Below, in pieces: positions 1-6,945 of a DNA stretch of 10,810 nucleotides. The DNA is from Larix sibirica (Eukaryota > Streptophyta > Pinopsida > Pinales > Pinaceae). Both the position numbers and the translations under genes were made by a program. The stretch lies in assembly GCA_004151065.3 (NCBI GenBank), contig NWUY0304455701.1, positions 1,097 through 11,906 of the forward strand, written 5' to 3'. The notes under the pieces were generated by a model. That model was not told the DNA's origin, made no database searches, and saw only the letters and a program-made list of their open reading frames with translations. Each line of letters starts with the position of its first letter. The first letter of the stretch is position 1.

Positions 1-40
1 TAAAATAAGTAAAACAATTAAAAATAGTGATTTTATCTAC

Positions 41-114
41 TTAACATTCAAACAAACCAAGATTACAAAAGCTGATCTTAACATTCAAACAAATGAAGAT
101 TACAAAAGCTGACC
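41..114. repeat. 37-bp tandem duplication, two copies
   Basis: Two adjacent 37-bp units start with TTAACATTCAAACAAA at 41 and 78 and end at 77 and 114. They differ at about three positions. This is a direct sequence observation. The second unit runs straight into a more diverged longer-period repeat, so this corner of the window has duplicated more than once. No function is evident. Confidence 0.9.
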
Positions 115-210
115 TTTACTATTTGAGATATCACGTATTTAAAAACATTTTTGTGGAAATTGCAAAAGCTCACCTTCGCTATTTAAGATCATATTTAAAA
201 ACATTACTCT
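98..210. repeat. Diverged ~57-60-bp tandem repeat
   Basis: The words CAAAAGCT and ATTTAAAAACATT recur in the same order about 55-60 bases apart (103 and 163; about 137 and 192). Similar sequence lies between them, around CCTT(T/C)(A/G)CTATTT. It looks like an older duplication overlapping the fresher 37-bp pair. Small indels blur the period. Confidence 0.65.
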
Positions 211-640
211 TCACCATTGTGAAAATTGCCTTTGAAATTTCCCATATATTCAAATATGTGAAGTCCAAAATTGGAAACCCAATTATTATATATTTGTTTA
301 TTGTTAACCAATTTAAACACATATCGACGCCATTCAAAAAATACAATTTACAAATAGTACAATCTCATGCATTTAAAAAAATAAAATTTAAACTAAACAC
401 TATTTGATGGTCTTCTACCTGGTGTGTTATCCAAAGCAAATTAATATTAAAGATTCTCATAGTGTTTGTACCTCACATTATTAAAGATTCTTTTAATGAA
501 TTTATTTCAAAATCACACGGTTTGATTGAACATGTAGATGTTTTTGTGGGAATCACATTATTTTGTCTTTTTTGTTTTTTTAATGAATTATGTAGGAATT
601 CATATGATTATGCTTTTATGTGCGATGTTTCAAGGGTTTT

Positions 641-798
641 CATAAATGGAGTAATGAATTTTAATTCAATTAAATTATTTTATATACAAACATAGTAAAG
701 ATTCATAAATGGAGTAATTAATTTTAATTCACTTAAAACATTTCATATACAAACATAGTAAAGATTAGGGTTTCTAATGAATATTTCATATACAAACA
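641..798. repeat. 63-bp tandem duplication plus partial third copy
   Basis: Units at 641-703 and 704-766 are the same length and agree at about 58 of 63 positions. Both begin CATAAATGGAGTAAT and end CATAGTAAAGATT. A shorter fragment, ATTTCATATACAAACA at 783-798, repeats the inner part again after a 17-bp interruption. The word TATTAAAGATTCT also occurs upstream at about 445 and 479, so related pieces may spread across 440-800. It is non-coding by appearance. Confidence 0.88.
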
Positions 799-1310
799 AA
801 TACTTCTAGTTTGATATAGAAATTGCTCACATATGTCCAAATTTTTTTAATGACAATAATACACCTATTTTGTTTAACTTATTTCACTATGCATACAATG
901 CTTCTATATTTTTTAGTTTACCTTATGATTTAGTTTCAAGGTTTAGCATTAATGATGCTTTTCTATCATTTATTTAAAATTATAAATCAATGGGGGCATA
1001 TGTTTAAATTTATTCAGCATTAAGTTCTAAGATTTTATAATATTGGTTTTTTATCATTTATTTAAATTAAAAAAAATTAAAAATTTAATAGTATACTTTA
1101 ATGTTTAGATTTCAATATTATTACTATTACTATCTATATTATTGCATTCACATAACTATATTAACATACACATATTAGTTTTGTATTATTGTTTTTAAAA
1201 ATAATTTTTTTTAATATAAAATAGCTAAGTTTATGTTCTAACTATTGGATTTTGTGTATTCTTGTACATATTGAGGTATGATAAAATTGAATTTTCTCGT
1301 TATGTCAAAA
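767..1310. other. AT-rich spacer, no gene recognised
   Basis: This stretch is dominated by A/T runs and has no long open frame on either strand. The only structure I see is the 15-bp word TATCATTTATTTAAA at 964-978 and again at 1052-1066, 88 bases apart. There is also a small imperfect inverted repeat, AGCAT-loop-ATGCT, around 946-960. Neither implies a function. Confidence 0.6.
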
Positions 1311-1313
1311 AAA

Positions 1314-1866
1314 GGACGTTTGTATATATGAATGTGGGAATGGTGCATGCATTGGATTCTTGGTTGTGGAGCTCTTTTTAGGGAAAAAAAATGGGGTAAT
1401 AACTATTTGGGCACACATTTGCTATTAAATGCAAATCGATGTGTTGGGAGATATTCAGGGTGCCACATGTTGTGGAGAAAGCAGTATTGAAACATATGAT
1501 GTAAGAGGGAGTTCCAAAAATATGGTTTTGAGTATTTTGATAGGTAGCTCAATCACTTTTTCTGACGCCAAAATGTTTTGAATATTAAATTATTTCGATT
1601 AGATCTTTTATTTGAGGACACTATTCTATGTGTTTATATGGATGTGGAAATGATGCATGCATTGGATTCTAGGTTGTGGGATTTTCTTAGGGAAAAAATG
1701 GGGTAATAAGTATTTGGACACAAGTTTTTTATTAATGTAAATCGTGGTGTTGGGAGATATTAAGGGTGCCAATGTTGTGGAGAAAGCAATATTGATGAAT
1801 ATGATGTAAGAGGGAGTTCCAAAAGTCTGGTTTTGAGTATTGTCATAGGTAGCTCGATTGTTTTTC
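1314..1866. repeat. Diverged ~250-bp segment duplicated in direct orientation
   Basis: Copy A (about 1314-1565) and copy B (about 1614-1866) align along their length with a drifting offset of about 305-310 bp. Shared landmarks include TGCATGCATTGGATTCT (1344 and 1654), a GGGAAAAA-ATGGGGTAATAA stretch, GTTGGGAGATATT, and GATGTAAGAGGGAGTTCC (1498 and 1803). The offset shift shows small indels. About 50 bp between the copies is not obviously repeated. Both copies are G/T-rich on the + strand, unlike the sequence to the left. They may be parts of an unrecognised repeat family. A coding origin is possible but not supported by the pattern of substitutions. Confidence 0.88.
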
Positions 1867-2050
1867 GTGATGTTGGGGTTGTAGGAAGTGTTATGACCAT
1901 TACTGTTAAAGGGATTGATGGGGTGGAATCCTGTGAAGCGACGAATTCTTTTGTTAATACGTAGAGTTAGGGAGAGTTTGTGGGAAGATTATATCATTGC
2001 ATGCATAACATTAGATTACTTGATTTTGGTTCATTGTTAAATCTCCTAGT

Positions 2051-2275
2051 GTGATATCAACAATCATGCTTGACCCTGTGATATCAATGGTCATGTTCGA
2101 CCCTCGGATAGCTTTATCTCTTGAGCTCATCCGCCGGTTGCGGCTTCTTGATTTCTCATAAGTGAACCTACATGTATTGGTTGAGGGTGATGTTAATGTT
2201 AAAATTTTATTCTTTTTTTGAAGGAACCTCGCTCTCATCCTCCCTCTATTCTAGTGTGATATCAATGATCATGCT
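2051..2275. repeat. 27-bp tandem repeat with a distant third copy
   Basis: GTGATATCAA-(6 bp)-ATG(C/T)T(T/C)GACCCT occurs at 2051-2077 and 2078-2104, an exact 27-bp period. A third, shortened copy is at 2256-2275. The flank CTAGTGTGATATCAA is shared between 2046 and 2251, making a direct repeat about 205 bp apart. The third copy is cut by the undetermined bases. The period is a multiple of three, and the repeat lies inside a 75-codon - strand open frame (2011-2238) where it reads as a nine-residue motif ending IDIT or VDIT. I do not recognise the peptide. Confidence 0.8.
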
Positions 2276-2277
2276 NN
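2276..2277. other. Undetermined bases (NN), probable assembly join
   Basis: Two N characters break the sequence immediately after a copy of the 27-bp repeat. This is where an assembler might stall, collapse or wrongly join. The true gap length is unknown. Apparent continuity across this point should not be trusted. Confidence 0.97.
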
Positions 2278-3399
2278 ACATATCTTCAATGATTAAAATG
2301 AACTAGGATGGGCATTTGGTTATGTGTACTCTTGCTTGAAGTCTTTAATAACTTCATCCTAGATTTTGGGTCGACTATAGTATGGAATAGAAGCAAAACT
2401 TTAAAGAAAATACTACTCTCCTAACAAAAACAAATCTCATTCTCTAATAAACGCCTAAGTATGTCAACCATGTTGGAAGACAAATGCGTGAATGAACAAA
2501 CTTTGCCATTTTCTTATGCTTCTATAAACTTCACAACTTGTCCCTTCACCTTTTTTATGCCTTGTTTTCAAAAAAGTCCCCAACAATTTGTTATCATGAC
2601 AATTGTTTGCTCTACAAAATAGAGGGAGAATATATATATATATATATATATCATAATTGTTGTTCCTTCATGTTGATATATAATATTTACTATTATTAAT
2701 TATGTTATATTAGGATATGATACATTTAAACGGGTTACCATATTTGTGGGCATGAACCTTCATTGGCATTCATGTTTTTACATTTCTTCTTATAAATGAT
2801 GATGAACTTGAGAACTTGTATAGTGCCACAAACTAGTGAGCAGGCATCATGTGCAAACTTTAATAGCATGTATGATGGTGAACAATTTCAAGTGATATTA
2901 ATCCTTTGTATCCTTAACTACATGGAAGTTTTGGTATTGAGCATGTTTTAACCTAAATAATCATCTTGTCATGTAATTCATTATTATCCCAAGTATCCAC
3001 TTATCCACAAGTTGTGATTTTGAATTATAAAACTTTTCTATGCTCACATGCCAACAAGTGTTGTGTTTAAAAATACATGTGATTAAATTGCTTTATGGCC
3101 CTTTGGTATGGATTGTTCTTTGAAGATCCAAACACATCCCTCTTCTAAACATGGACATACATAAATCTAGAATAATTATACTTGGTTTTTAATTTGTATA
3201 TATATAACTCATGTATTAAGAGAATGTACTTAAGTATTTTAGTCATTGTCATTTTTCTTTGTGCCTTTTTATATATTGCAATATATTGGATATTATCACA
3301 ATCAAATTTTTACCTATATAAATCACAAAAGAGGCAAGCATTAATATTTTGATGAAGTGAAGTTGATCTTGATATATGAACATCATGCATGAACCATAA
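2278..3399. other. No gene recognised; contains (AT)11
   Basis: There is no long open frame, RNA fold or protein similarity that I can recognise on either strand. Composition is AT-rich with scattered polyA/T. The only distinct element is the dinucleotide tract at 2630-2651. Confidence 0.55.
2630..2651. repeat. (AT)11 microsatellite
   Basis: There is an uninterrupted 22-base alternating A/T tract. AT is the commonest dinucleotide microsatellite type in plant nuclear DNA. It is likely to be length-polymorphic. Confidence 0.97.
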
Positions 3400-3461
3400 T
3401 TTGTTAAAATTTGGAACAATCTCCTTACACTTTGTTAAAATTTGGAACAATCTCCTTACAC
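3400..3461. repeat. Perfect 31-bp tandem duplication
   Basis: Units at 3400-3430 and 3431-3461 are identical at all 31 positions, beginning TTTGTTAAAATTTGGAAC and ending CTCCTTACAC. The lack of divergence suggests a recent slippage or repair event, in contrast to the diverged tandem repeats elsewhere in the window. An assembly artefact is a possible alternative. Confidence 0.96.
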
Positions 3462-4700
3462 TCGTGGGTTAGAGGCCCTAGGAATATATAGAGTGAGAAT
3501 CTTGTATAATATTTATAAAAAATGTCAAATTTAGTTATATGGTAGGATTTTTTATAATGGAAATAATAGGCACCATGACAAAATGGGAAACAAGTATCAA
3601 AATCAAACTTCTTAAAGAGTCCAAAAAATTTTATCAACCTCTGTTGCCTACATAGATCTATTCCCATCGCCGCCTATAGTAAAACATTTGTATTCATCAT
3701 ATTCTCATCCTTCCTCGGATCTCCATTATAATATCAATCGCACCAATAATAGTCTTGTAAGCAAAGATTGTTTATGTTGGACTAATTTTAACTTCAAAAT
3801 CTAGACTATGTCATGCAACCTACATTTGGATCATATTTTAAATGTTGAGATACTCGTTTTCCATGAGTTTATTGATCATGTTTCCTTCTAATTTGGTAAT
3901 CTATTTTGGAGCCATTTAGTCATAATTGTTTCTTAAATTAAATATTTTTTACATTTTCTAAAGTTAATTAAGACATTTCCACATCTTTCACACTCTATAT
4001 AACCCATATCTTCCCATTTGTCATTGTAATGCATAGTAGTCAATTTGTCACAATGAAATCATTCATGAAAACCAATAGTGATCTGTGAACAAGTCCACTT
4101 TGCACCCATTATGATATGTTATGCATGAAAAAGATGTTGATTTGGAATGTAATAGTTCAAATAAGGTTTAGACATTTATTTTTTTAACTTACTCGCCTCC
4201 CTTATTTTTCTTTCACGTTTTTTTCTTGACGTTAAGATTAAGTTAGCATGAAGTCTCTCATTCTTTCTCCATTCAACCATTGAGCTATTCACATTCAATT
4301 ATTAAGTTCAAATAGCGGGCCTCTCATTGCATGGATTGCAACAGTGTACTAATTATTGTGGGGTGATCCTCTTAGTTGGCCTCATGATTGATTTTTTCGG
4401 CTCCCCAACTTATAGTCTTGTTCCTCCCTTTGATCAAGCTCTCTAGATTTGATGTGCATTCTCAATCATCTTTGACCAAGATTAAAAATTTCCACGTGTG
4501 TTCCATCAAGTACATTGTTTATTTTTTTATTTTGTATTGGATATATTTATGGATTTTCTTTCCTCATGTATATTTGATTATTGTTTTTGTTTTTTCATGG
4601 AAAAAAAATCATGATTTCTATTCAAAAGAAAGAATGGAAGTCACATTCTTTTTGTGCTCGAGGCATGTGTAAAAAATAGATAAAAGTAAAAAGGATTTCA
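3462..4700. other. No gene recognised
   Basis: Scattered open frames here look like products of T-rich composition. An example is 4388-4672 on the + strand, rich in F, I, Y and L. A - strand frame at 3425-3667 has a good start context but no recognised family. A possible decayed tRNA-like head is listed separately at 4236-4287. I see no splice-site-bounded exon set and no transposon termini. Confidence 0.5.
4236..4287 (-). mobile_element. Possible decayed tRNA-derived SINE head
   Basis: Read on the - strand from 4287, TAGCTCAATGG matches the RNA polymerase III box A consensus of tRNAs and tRNA-derived SINEs. About 43 bases downstream, the normal box A-box B spacing, is ACTTAATC, a poor match to the box B core GTTCAATC. 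No polyA tail or target-site duplication was found. Box A-like words arise by chance a few times per window of this size. Only the correct spacing raises this above noise. Confidence 0.25.
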
Positions 4701-4729
4701 TCTTTATAGCACAAAACAAGAAATCTTAC

Positions 4730-4754
4730 TATAGAGGTTATCCTCTATAAATAG
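4730..4754 (+). promoter_or_regulatory. Perfect 8-bp hairpin overlapping a TATA-like string
   Basis: TATAGAGG (4730-4737), the loop TTAT and CCTCTATA (4742-4749) form a perfect inverted repeat. The right arm continues into TATAAATAG at 4746-4754, which fits the plant TATA-box consensus. CTCTATAAATAG-type TATA boxes are common in plant promoters, including LTR retrotransposon promoters. No gene or LTR boundary is visible downstream, so a real promoter is unproven. The string could simply reflect AT-rich composition. Confidence 0.3.
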
Positions 4755-4924
4755 ACTTGAAAAAATAAGATTAATTATAGTCCATAGATATTTACTTTAC
4801 ATTTTATAAACTAAAAATACTAAAATCAACAAATAGGAGAATGACTTCTCAAAACTAGACTTCAAATCAAAAGACAAGAGGCCTTGGATGTGTCAAGGTT
4901 CCAAAGATAGATTCTTGCAAAATA

Positions 4925-5335
4925 TATAATCTAAGCTCGACCTATTGGCCCTCTTTTAAAAGGCCATTAGCGTCATATTATGTCCATGATATACATAAAT
5001 GTATGGTATAGCCTCAAGCAAGGAAGATGCCTATTTTAATTGATTTACAAAATCTTATCATTGAACATAGTGTATTATAGTCTCCCCTTTCATCCATTGA
5101 ATAACCATGGAGGAATTCCCATATACTTGTAAGCTTATAAACCCTTATTGACCATGCCTATATTCAAAAAAAGTCAAAGGGGCACCATTTCAACATAATT
5201 GTTTGACCCAACTCCCATACTAGCCTTCAATCTAATGAAGTGCTCCTCATGTAGGAATAAAACACCTCTTGCAGAACTGAAATTATCTTCTCCATGTATA
5301 GCACCATCAAAGAAGCCCCAAGGAGAGGATTTCTC
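4925..5335 (-). pseudogene. LINE RNase H domain remnant
   Basis: In a live element this domain would degrade the RNA strand of the RNA-DNA hybrid made during retrotransposition. PWGFFDGA at 5323-5300 holds the first catalytic aspartate in the usual FDG setting. NNYVEM at 5203-5186 holds the catalytic glutamate. LQVYGNSSMVIQWMKGE, within 5132-5061, matches the strand that normally reads GDS, but here the third catalytic aspartate is asparagine. The C-terminal H-x-x-N stretch (YVYHGHNM, near 4990) is followed by a stop where an AD-type motif is expected. Frames change between FDG...VEM and LQVYGNSS and again after IIHYVQ. Plant L1 elements are known to have gained an RNase H domain after zf-RVT, which fits this order. 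Confidence 0.88.
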
Positions 5336-5411
5336 AATATATAAGTTACCCACCTACTGTGATTTCCTTATCTTAAAAGTTTATTTGCATTCATGAAAAA
5401 GACCACATACC

Positions 5412-5845
5412 TTATTGTAAACCTAGAAAGTAATAATCTGGTTTCACTTCAAACATTTGGGCATTACGTGCAACCAAACACCCCATATACTGAGACATGA
5501 ATTGCCCTAAAAACTTTAATCTTTTTTTATACCATGCTCTAAGACATTCCTCTACTGATGAACCTCTCCAAACATTTTCCATTCCAATCAATTTTTCTAG
5601 ATCTTTCCACAAATGTTGAGCTTATGGATAGTGAATAGCTAAATGTGAAATTGTTTCCACAATCCTCATGCACAACAAGCAAATTTTGGGTCTCTATCTT
5701 CTTTTTTTATGTAATCCTTCTCATTTTGGAACCTTTTTTTTTAATGTGACCCATTGGAAGATTATTGTCTTCTTGAGATCCTTTATTTTCCATGTATTAT
5801 TCCACTACCACACCTTTTCTTAACCAATGGAATCCATTAATGCTT
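5412..5845 (-). pseudogene. LINE zf-RVT zinc-binding region remnant
   Basis: This is one reading frame interrupted by stops. It runs from a WNNTWKIKDL-like segment (5805 downward) through IIFQWVTL, then CLLC (5681-5670), ETISHLAIHYP (5657 downward), AQHLW (to 5607), SSVEECLRAW and LVARNAQMFE, and ends at 5412. This is the plant zf-RVT pattern: the W-K-L...FxWL lead-in, a CxxC pair, a HLFxHC-like pair and an A-x-x-LW tail, followed by the WxxWxARN-like stretch. The second ligand pair reads H-L-A-I-H-Y, so the usual cysteine appears replaced by tyrosine. A 66-codon stop-free part (5412-5612) survives, but it has no genuine start codon. Confidence 0.92.
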
Positions 5846-6420
5846 CATAACCTAACTCTGTAGTGTACATACCTATAACTTTATTTTAGCCCATGTCAAG
5901 GAATTATCCTCTTAATCCTTTATTATTGTATGTACTCTTTTAAGCTCATTTAGATATGTCATCCAACTTTCCATCTATTCTCCACCTAGGTTGATGGATT
6001 GTGCTAATTCCATCCTTGATACCAAACATTTGTAGCATTAGTATCCAAAATCTAATGTAAAGTAAATATAGTTTTTTCTTGAAGATGAATTATCAAATTA
6101 GGGCTTAGAAAAATATGTTCACCGCATCTAATAATTGGATCCGATCCAATTCTAACATTCTTCGCATTGACAAACTACCATGTAAGAGAGTATCCAATGA
6201 CAGGAAAGACTAGTACCATGGCCTTTGATTGATTTGAAACATTCTTAATTCTTTTCTATGGGTTCCTAATTTAGTCATAAACGAATAGGGGATACATACT
6301 TCTAAAGAATGATGTCTTTCTAGATACTCTTCTTCATAATGAGATCACATAGGCTTTATGTGACCAAATCCTTCCCAAATGTATGTATCTACTTCAAATC
6401 CCATCCTACCTTGTTTTCTG
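5846..6420 (-). pseudogene. LINE reverse transcriptase C-terminal region remnant
   Basis: From high to low coordinates, the pieces are as follows. An IHTFGKDLVT segment (about 6390) matches the LINE 'FGxALxxKxLWRLI' region. A KKSI*KDIIL*KYVSP-like stretch follows. NAKNVRIGSDPII and EHIFLSPNLIIHLQEK come next (about 6170-6080). Last are a VWYQGWN-like piece, WMTYLNELKRVHTIIKD (about 5960) and NKVIGMYTTELGYEAL (5885 downward). In plant LINEs this segment links the polymerase thumb to zf-RVT. Stops and at least two frame changes are present. The recognisable match stops near 6420, and sequence above that is unrelated AT-rich DNA, marking a truncation or rearrangement. Confidence 0.87.
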
Positions 6421-6667
6421 AAAGAGATAATTTGATTATTTTTTTTGTTATTGCATGTTATTATTTTTGTCTATTGCAATTATAGGAAACCACAATTGTA
6501 TAATTCGCCAAGTTATAAACCAAAATATAGTAAAATATGTTCCATGTGTGGATAAGAATATCTGCATTAGACAGCATTTCTTGCATGCGATACCATTCTA
6601 TTTTCTCTTCCAGAATATATACATTTTTTAGTGATATCACTAGTTAGCCTTATCTGAAGAATCAAAT
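6421..6667. other. AT-rich spacer between LINE fossil and minisatellite
   Basis: No LINE-like translation continues above about 6420. The stretch begins with T-rich sequence around 6432-6472 and holds no recognised motif. It may be the pre-insertion flank of the LINE. Confidence 0.45.
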
Positions 6668-6945
6668 TCAACCATCTATCTCATTAGAATCCCTTAGCTA
6701 TCAAATAGTTACCTAGGCAAAGTCAACCCTCCTACTCTTTAGAAACATAAAGATAATTCAACCCTCCATATATATCCTTAGAAACCCTTAACTAATGAAG
6801 TGAAATTAACCCTCCATCTTCGTAGAAACCCTTATCCGTGAATATAAGTCAAGCCACCATATATCTCCATAAGAAACCCTTGGCTAGTTAAGCAAGTCAA
6901 CCATCCATCTTCTTAGAAACCCTTAGCAAATGGTAGGGTCAATTT
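6668..6945. repeat. Degenerate minisatellite, ~43-48-bp units with AAACCCT
   Basis: About six diverged units start with TCAACC or TTAACC near 6668, 6723, 6758, 6806, 6849 and 6897. Each reads roughly (T)CAACC-TCCATCT-TTAGAAACCCTTAGC. The heptamer AAACCCT is exact at 6782, 6826, 6874 and 6917, spaced 44, 48 and 43 bp. AAACCCT is a permutation of the plant telomere repeat and the core of the plant telo-box. With one heptamer per unit, this is not interstitial telomere sequence. Unit-length drift shows an old array. Confidence 0.78.

Larger units (their letters stand above)
4925..6420 (-). mobile_element. LINE (plant L1-type) retrotransposon fossil, 5'-truncated, with RNase H
   Basis: The - strand from 6420 down to 4925 translates, across several frame changes, into the ordered C-terminal parts of a plant LINE ORF2. 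These are the end of the reverse transcriptase region, a zf-RVT zinc-binding domain and a ribonuclease H domain. Motifs in order include NVRIGSDP, GMYTTELGYEALMD, CLLC, AQHLWKDLE, EECLRAW, LVARN, PWGFFDGA, NNYVEM, LQVYGNSS and IQWMKGE. The endonuclease, the reverse transcriptase core with its FADD-type active site, and ORF1 are absent, so the copy is 5'-truncated or broken. More than a dozen in-frame stops and at least four frame changes make it inactive. No polyA tail or target-site duplication was identified, so both ends are approximate. Confidence 0.93.

Noticed and set aside
462-695. 77-codon + strand frame
   Set aside because: It runs across the 63-bp tandem repeat and AT-rich DNA. Its GTG start is not a normal nuclear start, and the peptide is not recognised.
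4388-4672. 94-codon + strand open frame rich in F, I, Y and L, looking like a membrane protein
   Set aside because: The hydrophobicity follows from T-rich sequence. No recognised family and no conserved motif.
5199-5396. 65-codon + strand frame
   Set aside because: It lies antisense to the RNase H relic of the LINE, which explains the sequence fully.
6668-6945. Interstitial telomere repeat
   Set aside because: Only one AAACCCT per ~45-bp unit, not consecutive heptamers.
6668-6945. CRISPR-like array
   Set aside because: Units are diverged throughout with no constant repeat separated by unique spacers, and the sequence is evidently plant nuclear DNA.
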